In this document: positions 7,805 through 17,944 of the stretch, in pieces
Layout: each line of letters starts with the position of its first letter
How positions within the stretch are numbered: position 1 is the first letter of the stretch
Assembly: GCA_964584665.1 (NCBI GenBank)
Contig: CAZPAO010000005.1
Coordinates: forward strand, 62,001 to 126,000
DNA length: 64,000 nt
Direction: 5' to 3'
From: DASUBN01 sp964584665
Lineage (GTDB): Bacteria > Pseudomonadota > Gammaproteobacteria > Natronospirales > REEB76
Notes under the pieces: generated by a model
The model's database searches: none
The model's input: only the letters and a program-made list of their open reading frames with translations
Told to the model about the DNA's origin: nothing
Made by a program: the position numbers and the translations under genes

Positions 7805-10800
7805 CTAGTGTTCCAGCGTGTAGATGATGTCAGCGCTGTTGGCGGCGCCCGTCTGTGCCTGCAGGATCCACTTGGCGCTCAGGTTGTAGATGACGCGCAG
7901 GAAATAGAACGGATCGTCGATGCCGTGGGTGTAGCTCACGTAGAGGCGGGGCGAGAGGTACTTGCCGAGGATCACCGAGCGGCTGTAGTTGGTGCCGTTC
8001 TGCACGTTCTGGATGCTCAGGTCCGCGGCGGCGGCACCACCGCCGATGGGTACGGTGAAGTTGAGCGACTGGTCCTGGTTCGCGCTGGCGTTGGTGTTGC
8101 TGGTGAGGCTGCTGGCGGTGACCACGCCCGGAGTGGAGAGGGTCGAACCGCTGCCCTCGAAACCGGGTGTGCCGAACAACAGGTAGTTGGTCATCTGCGC
8201 CTGGGGCAGCGGCGGATCCGAGAACAGGGTCACCAGGGGCTGGCGCAGGGTGCCGCGCACGACCACGCCCACTTTCTGCTCCACACTGCCGAGCTGCACC
8301 AGGTCCGGGTGCGCGTTGGCACGCAGCGCGCGGATGTCCAGCGCGGGATCGGAGATGGGGCCGCCCGTGAACATGAGGCGCCCGTATTCGATGTTGAGCC
8401 GTTGCGCGTAGGCGGCGTACTGGCCGCCCTGGATGTTGAGTTCGCCGTTGCCGGTGGTGGCATGGCCCGGTTCGTCGGTGGCGGTCACGTCGCCGCCGAT
8501 CCGGCCCGAGAGACCGAAGCCGTCGAAGCTCACCTTGTCGCCCATGACTATGTGCAGCTTCGAGTGCAGGTGCCATTTCTCCTCCGGCAGTCCGCCTTCC
8601 TCACCCACGATCACCTGGTCCGGCGAGACCTGGACGCTGCCGGCGAGGTTGCGGGGCCGGAGCACGGCGTAAGGCACCGTCACCGTCCCGTCTATGCGCA
8701 TCTTGCGGTCGTCCAGCGTGAAGCCGATGTCCGGCGAGAGGTCCACCTGCGCTTCCGGCAGGTCCACGCTGCGGAAGTCCTTGCCCTGGATGCGGCCCTG
8801 CACGTGCCAGATGCTCTCCTGCCGGTCCGCATCGGCGCTGAGGCTGAGGTCACCGCCGCCCGAGTGGGCGGTGCCGTCCAGCTTCAGGTGGGTGCCGTCT
8901 CCGTCGAGCTTCAGGCGCAAGCCGGTCATGTGCAGGCCGACGCGGGGCACGGTCACCTCGCCGTCCACGAAGGCCGCTTCGCCGGAGAAGCGCGGGTCAG
9001 CTGCGGTGCCGGCCAGCGCCACATCCAGGCTCAGTCGGCCTTTCGCCTGGCTGACCTGCGGCACCAGCGCCGGCACCAGCTCGAAGTCGTGCATGTCGCC
9101 GTGGATGCGGCCGCTCAGGGTCTGCTGCGTCGCCCCGGTCAGGCGCACGTCCGCGGTCAGGTTGCCGCCGTCCGTGAGTTTCCAGCCCACGTGGCCGGTG
9201 GTGAGTTTCGGGTTCACGTGCAGATGCGCTTCGCCGCCGCTGTAGTCCAATAGCACCAGCGACTTGCCGCCGGCGTTGCTGGTGACGCGCCCGGGCGAGA
9301 GGCTGGCATCCAGGTCCAGCCGGTGGCTGTCCGCGTCGCCCGCGGCCATGAGGGTGGCATCCAGCGTGCCGGCATAGTCGAGACCCTGGGGCAGCACCGT
9401 CTGCAAGGCAGCGAGGGGCATGGCCTTGATGGAGCCGTGGGCCTGCCAGCCCTTGGGTTCCGCGGCCAGGCTCGCGCAGACCTCCGCCTGATCCTGCCTC
9501 AGGCAGGCGAGGGGCAGCCTGAGCAGGTGCGGAGCGACCGTGAGCGACCAGGGTGAAGCGGCATGCCAGGTGCCCTCGCCCTTGGGCGTGAGGTCCACAT
9601 GGGCGAGCGTCGCCTGCCAATGCGCGTCGGAGTAGTCGCCGGTGCCGGCGAGATGCAGTGCGCCGCGGTCCGAATCCACATCCACCTGCAGCTCGTGATG
9701 CGCGACGCGTCCGCTCGCCTTGGCGTCCAGCGTGGAGGCATGCACGCCGGGCAAGCTCAGGCCCGCGCCATGCAGCGTCGCTTCGCCGCCATTGTCGCCG
9801 CTCGCGTGGGCGTTCAGCTGCAGGCTGTCCGCCTGCCAGCGATGCCAGGCGAAGTGGCTGAGGTCGAGGCTCATGGCGAGCAGGGTGTAGTGCGTGCCGC
9901 CATCGAGCGTGCCCTGGCTGTGGAGTTCGCCGGAAGCGTCGGGCCAGGCTTGGGCCAGGCTCGACGCATCCAGCTTCCAGTGCAGCTTCTGCCCGGCGCC
10001 GTCGCCGTCGAGATGCAGCGTGTCGTCGCCGAGCTTCGCGTCCAGCGCGAGGCTCTGCCAGTCCTTGCCTGCGAAGGCGGCGCTGCCGTTAGCCTGCAGC
10101 GGACTGCCCCGGAGCGTGCCCTTGAGCGAGGTGAGTTGGACCTCGCTGCGGCCTTTTTCGCCGAGTTCGCCATGGCCGTCCATCACCGCATCCAGTGTGC
10201 CGGGCCATTCGCTGGAGAGCTGGCCCGTGTCCGCGCCGTGCAGCACCGCGGTCGCCTGCCAGCGCCGGTCGGCGCGGGTGTAGTGGCCAGAGAGCGCGAG
10301 CGCGCCGCCCAGCCAGTGTCCCGTGAGCTGGTCCACCTGCGCCCTATCCATGTCGCCGTGTGCCGCGAGTTGCCAGCGGCCTTGGGGCAACAAGGGCTTC
10401 ATCCACGCTTCCGGCGGCACGATGCCGGTGTGCAGTCCGCGTGCTTCCGCATCCAGGCTCCAGCCATGCTTGCCGTCCCGCGCGAGCTTGAGGTCCGCAT
10501 GCAGGTCCGCCTTGCCGGCGAGCGCGCCGTCCAGTGTCGCGTGCCAGGCCAGACGGTCCGCATCCAGCTTGAACTGGCCCTGTGGTGAGAGGAACTCGGC
10601 GCGGCCGGGAGGCCAGCTGAGGTCCTGCCAGCTGCCGGTGAGGGTGGTGCGCGCATCGGGCGCGAAGCCGAGCGTGCCCTTCGCTTCGAGCTTGCCGCCG
10701 CCGGCGAGGGCGACGGACAGGGCGCGTACGTCCAGCGCCTTGCGTCCGAGGGAGACATCCATGCGCGCGTTGGCGCTGCCGAAGGGTGTGCCGCGGACGG

Positions 10801-11686
10801 TCACGTCGCCCTTGAACGCGGTGGCGTCCAGGTCGCCGTGGAACGCCAGCCGCGCATCACCGCCGTAGGCGGGGGAGCCGGGGTGCACGGCGGCGAGCGC
10901 GAAGCGCGTCACGCTGAGATCGCCCAGCCACTTCGGCGCGGTGAAGGCATCCTTGAGCGTGCCCTTGATGTCCGCGCCGTAGGGCGCCGCGAGCGTCTGG
11001 TGCACCACCAGGGAGAGCGCGTCGCCCTTAAGTTCAGTGTGGCCCTTGAGGGGAGCCCAGCCGGGCAACGTGTAGTTCCAATCCAGCGCCGCGTCGGCGG
11101 CATAGGCCTGGTTGGGCGCGAGCCTCGCGTCGCCCTGCACGCCGAGCACCGGGCCTTGTGCGTCCAGTCCGTGCACCTGGATGCCGTCATTGTCTATGCG
11201 CGCGCTGAACTCCACCTGGTCCAGCCTGATGGGCGGCAGGGTGGGGGAGAGGGATACGCTGGCATCGTGCACCTGCACGTCGCCGAGGGCGATGGCCACC
11301 GGGAAGTGCGGGAGCTTGGGCATCTGCAGCGGGAACGTGACCGGCTTAGACTCGCCATCGGAACGCACTTCCACCCGCACGCCGTCCGCCTGGACTGAAC
11401 TCAAGCTGACGCGCCGGATGAACAGCGCCACCGGACGCCACTGCAGCCTCAGGGTATCGACGTGCACGTGCAGGGAACCCGAGTCCCATTCCACGTCCTT
11501 GAGCAGCATCACCCGGTCCAGCGCGCCCTCGCTGGAGCCGATCTTCAGGGCGCCGCCGGTATGCTGCAGTGCTTGGGACAGCGCCCACCTCAGCGCACCC
11601 TCGCTGCGCAACCACAGCGTGACACTGGTGATCGCCAGCAGCAGCGTCACCGCCAGGATCAGCAGGATGCGCAGGGCATGCCTCAC
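7805..11686 (-). CDS. tamB: translocation and assembly module subunit TamB
   Basis: 1293-aa inner-membrane-anchored, periplasm-spanning protein. An N-terminal anchor (about residues 7-27) is followed by a very long run of short amphipathic beta strands (the AsmA-like lipid-groove fold) and the C-terminal DUF490 domain (about the last 330 residues), ending in strands that match TamB, which contacts TamA. TamB works in phospholipid transport and assembly of some outer-membrane proteins. Its ATG overlaps the tamA stop by four bases, so the pair is coupled. Length is typical (1200-1400 aa). Confidence 0.93.
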   Translation of the reverse strand: MRHALRILLILAVTLLLAITSVTLWLRSEGALRWALSQALQHTGGALKIGSSEGALDRVMLLKDVEWDSGSLHVHVDTLRLQWRPVALFIRRVSLSSVQADGVRVEVRSDGESKPVTFPLQMPKLPHFPVAIALGDVQVHDASVSLSPTLPPIRLDQVEFSARIDNDGIQVHGLDAQGPVLGVQGDARLAPNQAYAADAALDWNYTLPGWAPLKGHTELKGDALSLVVHQTLAAPYGADIKGTLKDAFTAPKWLGDLSVTRFALAAVHPGSPAYGGDARLAFHGDLDATAFKGDVTVRGTPFGSANARMDVSLGRKALDVRALSVALAGGGKLEAKGTLGFAPDARTTLTGSWQDLSWPPGRAEFLSPQGQFKLDADRLAWHATLDGALAGKADLHADLKLARDGKHGWSLDAEARGLHTGIVPPEAWMKPLLPQGRWQLAAHGDMDRAQVDQLTGHWLGGALALSGHYTRADRRWQATAVLHGADTGQLSSEWPGTLDAVMDGHGELGEKGRSEVQLTSLKGTLRGSPLQANGSAAFAGKDWQSLALDAKLGDDTLHLDGDGAGQKLHWKLDASSLAQAWPDASGELHSQGTLDGGTHYTLLAMSLDLSHFAWHRWQADSLQLNAHASGDNGGEATLHGAGLSLPGVHASTLDAKASGRVAHHELQVDVDSDRGALHLAGTGDYSDAHWQATLAHVDLTPKGEGTWHAASPWSLTVAPHLLRLPLACLRQDQAEVCASLAAEPKGWQAHGSIKAMPLAALQTVLPQGLDYAGTLDATLMAAGDADSHRLDLDASLSPGRVTSNAGGKSLVLLDYSGGEAHLHVNPKLTTGHVGWKLTDGGNLTADVRLTGATQQTLSGRIHGDMHDFELVPALVPQVSQAKGRLSLDVALAGTAADPRFSGEAAFVDGEVTVPRVGLHMTGLRLKLDGDGTHLKLDGTAHSGGGDLSLSADADRQESIWHVQGRIQGKDFRSVDLPEAQVDLSPDIGFTLDDRKMRIDGTVTVPYAVLRPRNLAGSVQVSPDQVIVGEEGGLPEEKWHLHSKLHIVMGDKVSFDGFGLSGRIGGDVTATDEPGHATTGNGELNIQGGQYAAYAQRLNIEYGRLMFTGGPISDPALDIRALRANAHPDLVQLGSVEQKVGVVVRGTLRQPLVTLFSDPPLPQAQMTNYLLFGTPGFEGSGSTLSTPGVVTASSLTSNTNASANQDQSLNFTVPIGGGAAAADLSIQNVQNGTNYSRSVILGKYLSPRLYVSYTHGIDDPFYFLRVIYNLSAKWILQAQTGAANSADIIYTLEH

Positions 11687-13419
11687 AGGTCCGGCCCGAT
11701 GCTGATGTGCACGCGTACCCGGTCCAGGTCCGGGCGCTTCACCGGGTGGGCCAGGTCCAGGCGCACCATGCCGATGGGCGTGCGCCAGCGCAGGCCAGCG
11801 CCGACGCCCTTCTCCAGCGAGGTGCTGAAGCTGTCGGTCGCATCGCCTGCGTCGATGAAACCCGCCATGCCGAAGATGGGCCCGAACATCTGGTCGATCT
11901 CGATGCTGCCCACCAGCAGGTCCTTGCCGCCCACGTTGTTGCCGTCCGCATCGCGCGGACCCAGGGAGTTGTAGGAGAAGCCGCGCACGCTCTGGTCGCC
12001 GCCCGCGAAGAAGCGTTGCGACACCGGCAGCTCGCTCGGGCTCTTCACCGCGGTGCCGGCGGCCTCGCCGCGCAGCAGGAGATGGGTGGTGTCACCGAGC
12101 GGCACCAGCAGCTTCGCGATCAGGTGCATCTGGGCGAAGCTCGTGTCCGAGAACAGCGCGTTGTTGGCGCCGCGCAGGTCGGCCGAGATGCGGTAGCCGC
12201 GGGTCGGCAGGATCAGGTCATCGGAGTCCACCCGCGATACCGTCACGCCGGGCAGCAGCAGCGTGCTGTTCAGGGGCGGCGAACCCTGCACGTCGCTGCG
12301 GTCGTGCTCCAGCTGCAGGTACTGGTTCAGGGACCAGACCCCCGCGGTGCTGAAGCGCGCCACGCCGAGGATGTTCACGTAGTCGATGACGCTGCCCAGC
12401 ACCTGGCGGCTGTTGCCGTAGCTGTACACCAGCTTCTCGGTGGCGGGGTCGCTGAGCGGGACGGTGTAGTTGATCAGGAAGCTCTCTACGATGTGGGAGA
12501 ACTGCGCCTGTACCCCGAGCGTGTGGCCCTCGCTGTTCAGGCGCCGGTTGGTCCAGCCGAGCGTCACCCGCGGACCGGTGTCGGTGCCGTAGCCAGCGCC
12601 CAGCGTGTACTTGTTGCGCAGGCTCGGCGTCAGGGTCACGCGGATGGGTATGCACTTGTCGTCCTTCGCTTCCTGGCGCAGCGCTTCCACGTTCACCGAG
12701 TTGAAGTAGCCGGCATCATTGAGGGCGTACTGCATCTTGAGCAGCGCGTCGTTGTCGTAGGGGTCGCCGGGCTTGAACTTCACGTAGCGCGCCAGGAACT
12801 CCGGGTCGAGGAAATCCTGCACGAAGCTGACGTCGCCGAAGTAGTATCGTTTGCCGGTGTTGAAGCGCAGCGTGATGTCCGCCCAGTGCTCCTGCGGGTT
12901 CACCGCCAGCTCGGTCTTGGTGAAGCGCGCGTCGATGTAGCCGCGTTGCGCCGCCAGTTCCTGCAGGCCGCGCTTGCTGTCCTCGTAGGCCTTCTGGTTG
13001 AGCTGATCCCCGGAATGGTAGGAGAGGGTCTGGAAGAAGCCGTCGTAGACCGCGTCGTTGCGGCCTTCGCCCGTGAGCACCACGTCCACGTGGCGGATGC
13101 GCACCGGCGGCGGCAGCGTGATGCTGTAGCGCGCGACCCAGCCGTCGCCCTCCGGCGTGAGCTTGGAGAGCACCTGCGCGTCGTAGTAACCGAAGGGCTG
13201 CAAGGCCTGGCGGATCTGGTCCGGCGCCCGCGCATCCAGCTGCCCCACCAGGCTGTCGCTTAGATCCGGCGCATCCTGGTAGGTCGCGATGCTGAGGTAG
13301 GCCATCACGTTCTTCAGCATCACGCCGCCGATACCGTCCACCAACACCGTCACATGGGGCGCCGCCGCCGCGGCCTGCGCGAAGCACAGGCAGAGAGACA
13401 GCAGCAGCGCGCGGCGCAT
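11683..13419 (-). CDS. tamA: translocation and assembly module subunit TamA
   Basis: 578-aa Omp85-family outer-membrane protein. A signal peptide ends near AQAAAAA (about residue 20), three POTRA domains occupy about residues 25-265 and a 16-strand barrel follows, with the Omp85 signature around FAGGDQSVRGFSYNSLGP. It ends with a conserved barrel strand (VRVHISIGPDL). Partner of TamB, encoded immediately downstream. The ATG overlaps the stop of the upstream S9 peptidase by a single base (TGATG). Confidence 0.95.
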   Translation of the reverse strand: MRRALLLSLCLCFAQAAAAAPHVTVLVDGIGGVMLKNVMAYLSIATYQDAPDLSDSLVGQLDARAPDQIRQALQPFGYYDAQVLSKLTPEGDGWVARYSITLPPPVRIRHVDVVLTGEGRNDAVYDGFFQTLSYHSGDQLNQKAYEDSKRGLQELAAQRGYIDARFTKTELAVNPQEHWADITLRFNTGKRYYFGDVSFVQDFLDPEFLARYVKFKPGDPYDNDALLKMQYALNDAGYFNSVNVEALRQEAKDDKCIPIRVTLTPSLRNKYTLGAGYGTDTGPRVTLGWTNRRLNSEGHTLGVQAQFSHIVESFLINYTVPLSDPATEKLVYSYGNSRQVLGSVIDYVNILGVARFSTAGVWSLNQYLQLEHDRSDVQGSPPLNSTLLLPGVTVSRVDSDDLILPTRGYRISADLRGANNALFSDTSFAQMHLIAKLLVPLGDTTHLLLRGEAAGTAVKSPSELPVSQRFFAGGDQSVRGFSYNSLGPRDADGNNVGGKDLLVGSIEIDQMFGPIFGMAGFIDAGDATDSFSTSLEKGVGAGLRWRTPIGMVRLDLAHPVKRPDLDRVRVHISIGPDL

Positions 13420-15317
13420 CAGCCGCCTGGCCCCAGGTCCAGGGCGGGCAGGGGATCGGCGGGCGAGAGCGCGAACACCCGCGCATAGAAGGCGAGTTCC
13501 GCCGCCAGCACCTGCGAGAGTGTCCCGGCGCGGCGGAAACCGTGGCCTTCCTCGGGGAAGCTGAGGCAGGCCACGGGGACGCGGTTGCCCTTGAGCGCCA
13601 GCACCATGCGCGCGGTCTGGTCCGGCGGCACCACCGTGTCCTTGAGCCCCTGGAAGAAGATCACCGGCACCCGGATGCGTTCCGCCGAATGCAGCGGCGA
13701 GCGCTCGCGGTAGACCGCGCGCGCCGCCGGCCAGGGGCCGAGCAGCGTGTCGCCGTAGCGCGCCTCGAACTTGTGGGTGTCGGTCATGGCGGTCTCGAGT
13801 TCACTGATGCCGTACTGCACGGCGCAGGCCTGGAACGCGTCGTGGAAGGTGACCGTGGCCAGCGCGGTGAAGCCGCCGGCGCTGGAACCGCTCACGGCGG
13901 CGCGCCGCCCGTCGGCGAGGCCGCTCCCGGTGAGATGCCTGAGCGCGTGCACGCAGTCCTCCACGTCCTTAACGCCCCACTGTCCCGCGAGGCTCCTGCG
14001 GTAAGCCCGGCCGTAACCGGTGCTGCCGCGGTAGTTGAGGTCCAGCACCGCGAAGCCGCGGCTGGTCCAGAATTGCACTCGCGGCTCCAGCACCGCGCCG
14101 TTCATGGAGGTAGGCCCGCCGTGGCAGCGCAGTATCAGGGGCGGCGCTTCCTCCGCGGACATCCGGCACTCCGCATTCGCGGGCGGGTAGTACCAGGCAT
14201 GCGCCACCTCGCCGCCGGAGGTGGGGAACCGCAGCGCCTGGGCGCGGCTGATGTAGGCCGCATCCAGGCTGAAACCGGTGTCGCGCAGCGGGCGGAGGTC
14301 CTCCGGGGTGCCCGCCAGCACCGCCATGGCCGCATCGGGCGAGCCGGCGATGCAGGCGACACGCCCGTCCGCCGCGTCCAGGTGCTCGATGTGGGTATAA
14401 CGCAGCTGCACGGTCCTGCGCCGACCGTCCTGGATGCGCACCAGGTTCGAGCGCCCGCGTTCCACCCGCACCGCCGCGAGTTCTCCGGCCGAGAGGAAGC
14501 CGTAGGCGGACATGCCGAAGTTCCACTGGGCATAGCCGTAGTCTGCCTCGTCGGGGCAGACCGCTTCGGTGCGCTCTTCCGCATATCTATATATGTTCCA
14601 CCAGCCGCTCCGGTCCGAGACCCAGTGCAGCTTTCCGTCCGGTGACCAGCGGGGCTGGAACACGGATTCCTCAGGGCCGCCGGCCACGCAGTGCGGCTTA
14701 TGTAAGGCGCCTTCAGGAGTGAACTCCGCCAGCCATAACTCGCAGCCGTCCCAGGGCATCTGCGGATCGTCCCAGGCGAGCCAGGCGAGGCGAGCGCCGT
14801 CGGGGGACAAGACGGGTGAACTGAAGAAGTCGCGGCCCTGCATCAGCGGCGTCAGCGTGCCGTCGGCGAGAGACACCGCCACCAGCGAATCCTGCGGCCG
14901 TTTATCGCTCACGTCCTCGCAGACGCAGATGAGCCGCGCGCGAGAGGCATCCCAGGCCATGTCCGCATAGCGGCGCGGGCCCGGCGCGGTGACGCGCCTC
15001 GGCGTAGCGCCGTCCGCTTCGTATATGCACTGGTCCGCGTCGTTGCAGAAGAAGAGACCGCCGTCCGTGGGCGCATGGGCGCCGCCGCCGTATTCATGGG
15101 CGCGACTCCGCACGCTGAAGGGCCGCGGCGTCAGTTCTTCCTTGCGGCCTTCCCTCTCGCGCATCCACACCACGCGACCGCCCTCTTCGGGCCGGCCTTC
15201 CAGCCAGTGCACCGCGCCCGCGTGGAGACGCGGCTGCATCAGCCTGCGTTGCGCGCCGGCTGCCTGTTCCACCGAGAGAGGCGAAGGCCAGCTCCCGCAG
15301 GGCGCCGTGCGCCTCAT
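13419..15317 (-). CDS. S9 family prolyl oligopeptidase-like serine peptidase
   Basis: 632 aa: an N-terminal beta-propeller (about residues 30-360) and a C-terminal alpha/beta-hydrolase. Catalytic residues are visible: Ser in SGSSAGGFTAL (about 478-488), Asp in GLKDTVVPP, His in PEEGHGF. No signal peptide, so cytoplasmic. The family cleaves short peptides or removes acylated amino acids. It lies in a tight run, with a four-base overlap with the NRDE gene upstream and a one-base overlap with tamA downstream. A functional link to tamAB is not obvious. Confidence 0.88.
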   Translation of the reverse strand: MRRTAPCGSWPSPLSVEQAAGAQRRLMQPRLHAGAVHWLEGRPEEGGRVVWMREREGRKEELTPRPFSVRSRAHEYGGGAHAPTDGGLFFCNDADQCIYEADGATPRRVTAPGPRRYADMAWDASRARLICVCEDVSDKRPQDSLVAVSLADGTLTPLMQGRDFFSSPVLSPDGARLAWLAWDDPQMPWDGCELWLAEFTPEGALHKPHCVAGGPEESVFQPRWSPDGKLHWVSDRSGWWNIYRYAEERTEAVCPDEADYGYAQWNFGMSAYGFLSAGELAAVRVERGRSNLVRIQDGRRRTVQLRYTHIEHLDAADGRVACIAGSPDAAMAVLAGTPEDLRPLRDTGFSLDAAYISRAQALRFPTSGGEVAHAWYYPPANAECRMSAEEAPPLILRCHGGPTSMNGAVLEPRVQFWTSRGFAVLDLNYRGSTGYGRAYRRSLAGQWGVKDVEDCVHALRHLTGSGLADGRRAAVSGSSAGGFTALATVTFHDAFQACAVQYGISELETAMTDTHKFEARYGDTLLGPWPAARAVYRERSPLHSAERIRVPVIFFQGLKDTVVPPDQTARMVLALKGNRVPVACLSFPEEGHGFRRAGTLSQVLAAELAFYARVFALSPADPLPALDLGPGG

Positions 15318-16078
15318 GCACCCGCCGTCATGAAATGGCGGGTCTCCAGCGCCTCGCCGGCGGCGTCGAAGCGCCGCTCCGCGAAGCGGATGCTGCCGTC
15401 CCGGTGCAGGAGCAGCAGCGTCGAGCAGCGGGTGCCGTAGTAGGGATCCACCACGAAGGCGGCGGAGGCGCGCCGCTCCAGTTCCAGGGCTATACCGGTG
15501 TCGGGCAGCGTGCTGTCCGGGGCGGTCGCCCGGTCCGCCAGCAACCGGAACAGGGACTCGCTGGTGACAGCGCCGGTCTCGGTTAGCAGCTTCAGGCGTG
15601 ACTTCGAAGTCACCACCTTGGGCCAGGCAGTGTCGAGCAGATGGTTGCTCAGGCCGTGCACTCCCGCCGACACGGGTGCTGGCGCGGTACTGCGATTGGA
15701 GTGGTACCAGAGCGAATCCCGGTCGCCGCAGAGCAGGCCGAAGGGTCCATAGTCCGCGCCGCGGCCGGCGACCTCCTCCATATAGATGGATGCCGGCATG
15801 TCGCCGCGCAGGAATGCCGCCGTCAGTTCGCCGCGGGAGCGGGGTGCCTTGCGCGTGGCGAGGCCATCCCGGTAGTTGGTCACCGCCGCATAGCGCCCGG
15901 CGGTGGTAAGCCCAAGCCAGGTGCCGCCTGCCTCCAGATCGCGCCCGGCGAGCACCTCAGGCGCATCGGACCAGAAGGTCGCCCCCGCGGCGGCGCGCGC
16001 GTGCCGCTCATCGCGGTTGCCGGCGAGGATCAGGTGATAGTCGGGATGCGTGTGCCAGGCGAAGGTGAGAAGACACAT
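15314..16078 (-). CDS. NRDE (TANGO2-like) family protein
   Basis: 254 aa. The N-terminal Cys2 and the family-defining segment LAGNRDERHARAAA (about residues 17-30) place it in the NRDE/TANGO2 family, Ntn-hydrolase-like proteins; mammalian TANGO2 has been linked to lipid or haem handling. The biochemical activity in bacteria is not established. A perfect TATAAT six bases before the ATG suggests it starts the NRDE-S9-tamA-tamB unit. Confidence 0.85.
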   Translation of the reverse strand: MCLLTFAWHTHPDYHLILAGNRDERHARAAAGATFWSDAPEVLAGRDLEAGGTWLGLTTAGRYAAVTNYRDGLATRKAPRSRGELTAAFLRGDMPASIYMEEVAGRGADYGPFGLLCGDRDSLWYHSNRSTAPAPVSAGVHGLSNHLLDTAWPKVVTSKSRLKLLTETGAVTSESLFRLLADRATAPDSTLPDTGIALELERRASAAFVVDPYYGTRCSTLLLLHRDGSIRFAERRFDAAGEALETRHFMTAGA

Positions 16079-16084
16079 GCCTGC

Positions 16085-16090
16085 ATTATA
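16085..16090 (-). promoter_or_regulatory. -10 box TATAAT, six bases before the NRDE ATG
   Basis: TATAAT, GCAGGC, ATG on the minus strand. This is a perfect consensus -10 at the leaderless spacing and the best example of the recurring layout in this window. It would drive NRDE, S9 peptidase, tamA and tamB. Confidence 0.6.
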
Positions 16091-16103
16091 TAGACGGTTG
16101 CGG

Positions 16104-17000
16104 CTAGGCTCTTTTCCTTGCGCCCAGAGAGAGCAGCCCCAGGGCCGCGAACACCAGCAGCATGCCCAGGCTCTCCGCCGGGGCCGGCACCTCTCCCAAC
16201 TGCAGCCAGCCCGCCAGCACGCCGACGATGGGCGCCGCCAGGGAGGCGAGCCCGCTCACGGTGGCGGGCAGCCGCCCCACCGCGAACAGCCACAGCGCCC
16301 AGGCCAGGGCATTGGCCGGCACCACGTTGTAGAAGAGCGCCCAGGCGTAGGCGGCGGTCCAATGGGTCTCGGGCGCGGGCACCCAGCAGGCGATGGCGAT
16401 GAGCGGCAGCGCGCCCAGCAGCATCTGCCAGCCGGTGAGTGACAGGAGTTCCCAGGTGCCGGACACCGGCGTCTTCTTGGCGACGATCACCGAGAGCCCC
16501 CAGGCCATGCCCGCGCCCAGCGCCAGGATGCTGCTCATGAGGTCCGGCGCGTGGCGCCAGGGGGAGAAGATGAGGAGCAGGCCGCCGAGCGCGAGCGCCA
16601 CCGACAGCCACTGCAGGCCCTTCAGGCGCTCGCCGAGCGTGAAGGGTGCGAGCAGGATCACCCAGAAAGGCATGGTGTAGGCCAGCACCGCGCTCTTGCC
16701 CGCGTTGCCCGAGACCAGGGCCCAGCACACGAGCCCGATGAAGAGCGTGGTCTGGAACAGGCCCAGCAACAGCGCGCGGCCGGGACGTCTCGGCGCGAGC
16801 GGCTTGCGCGCGATGAGCAGCACCAGCAGCAGGCACAGGCCGCCGAGGGTGGTGCGCATGGCGGCGAACACGAAGGGGCCAGCATAGTGCAGCGCCACCT
16901 TCATCACCACCCAGTTGTAACCCCAGATGAAGGTCAGCACCGCCAGCGCCGCGAACGCGGCGCGGTCGACGCCGCCCGCCGGCTTCGCCGCGGCGTTCAC
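16104..17000 (-). CDS. EamA family (DMT) transporter
   Basis: 298 aa with ten hydrophobic helices in two EamA repeats (about residues 13-140 and 150-290). The start of each repeat is typical (LTFIWGYNWVVMKVAL; MAWGLSVIVAKK). Drug/metabolite-type inner-membrane exporter; the substrate cannot be told. The start overlaps the nudC stop by four bases, so it is likely in the HIT-nudC operon. Confidence 0.87.
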   Translation of the reverse strand: MNAAAKPAGGVDRAAFAALAVLTFIWGYNWVVMKVALHYAGPFVFAAMRTTLGGLCLLLVLLIARKPLAPRRPGRALLLGLFQTTLFIGLVCWALVSGNAGKSAVLAYTMPFWVILLAPFTLGERLKGLQWLSVALALGGLLLIFSPWRHAPDLMSSILALGAGMAWGLSVIVAKKTPVSGTWELLSLTGWQMLLGALPLIAIACWVPAPETHWTAAYAWALFYNVVPANALAWALWLFAVGRLPATVSGLASLAAPIVGVLAGWLQLGEVPAPAESLGMLLVFAALGLLSLGARKRA

Positions 17001-17944
17001 CGTCCCGCCTTGTTGGGATCCACGTGCTTCAGTGCCGTGAAGGAGCGGCCCGCTTCCTCCTCGTACCAGCCTTTTATCAACCTGTAAGATATCGATCGGC
17101 TCGGCGGCATCATCAGGCTGTCGTCCACCGAGCGGGCGATGTCGTCGCGCGAGAACCAGGCGGCGTGCTCAAGCTCGCCGTCGTTGCAGTGGATGGCTGT
17201 GCTCGCCGCCTCGGCGCGGAAGCCGAGCATCAGCGAACCGGGATAGGGCCAGGGCTGGGAGGACACGTAGCGCGGCGCGCGCACCTCGATGTCAGTCTCC
17301 TCCTTCACCTCGCGCAGCACCGCCGCTTCCAGCGTCTCGCCGTGCTCCACGAAACCGGCGATGGTGGAGTAGCGCCCCTTCGGCCAGGACGCCTGCCGCC
17401 CCAGCAGGCAGCGATCGCCGTCCGTCACCAGCACGATGATGGCGGGATCGATGCGCGGGAAATATTCGGCGCCGCAGCTGCCGCAGGCACGCATGTGGCC
17501 GGCGCGCTCGCTTGCGGTCGGCGCGCCGCAGCGTCCGCAATGCCTGTGCATGCCGTGCCAGTGCACCATGGCGCGCGCATAACCGAGCAGCGCCAGCTCC
17601 TCGGCGGGCAAGAGGCCGCTCACGCCGCGCAGGTCGTCATGGCGCGCCTCCGGCAGCGGCGCCTCGCCCGCGAGGCCGAGCGCGAAGCAGGGCTTGCCAT
17701 CCCACTCGCCCATGAGCACGCAACAGGCCGCCTCCGGCAGCAGCGGCTTGGCTGTGGCCGCATCCAGCAATAGCGCCCGCGGCGTCTCGCCTTCCCATAT
17801 ATAGGAACTCAAGCCGGCGCGTACCGGTACGTAGCGTGTGCCGGCATCTGCGAGCGCCGCCGCGAGCCAGGCCGCGTCGCCGCGGCGATCGTCCAGGCGT
17901 TCGGCGGCGAAGTGGAAGGGGACGTCTTCGGTGAGGCGGCTCAT
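16997..17944 (-). CDS. nudC: NAD(+) diphosphatase / NAD-capped RNA decapping Nudix enzyme
   Basis: 315 aa. A four-Cys zinc ribbon (CGRCGAP...CGSCGAEYF) precedes a Nudix domain with box GFVEHGETLEAAVLREVKEE and the NudC specificity signature SQPWPYPGS. It hydrolyses NAD(H) to NMN(H) and AMP and can remove NAD caps from RNA. The usual Gly after the EE of the Nudix box is Asp here (EETDI), a mild deviation. I start at ATG 17944, which overlaps the HIT gene stop (ATGA); the frame runs further upstream but only antisense to that gene. Confidence 0.92.
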   Translation of the reverse strand: MSRLTEDVPFHFAAERLDDRRGDAAWLAAALADAGTRYVPVRAGLSSYIWEGETPRALLLDAATAKPLLPEAACCVLMGEWDGKPCFALGLAGEAPLPEARHDDLRGVSGLLPAEELALLGYARAMVHWHGMHRHCGRCGAPTASERAGHMRACGSCGAEYFPRIDPAIIVLVTDGDRCLLGRQASWPKGRYSTIAGFVEHGETLEAAVLREVKEETDIEVRAPRYVSSQPWPYPGSLMLGFRAEAASTAIHCNDGELEHAAWFSRDDIARSVDDSLMMPPSRSISYRLIKGWYEEEAGRSFTALKHVDPNKAGR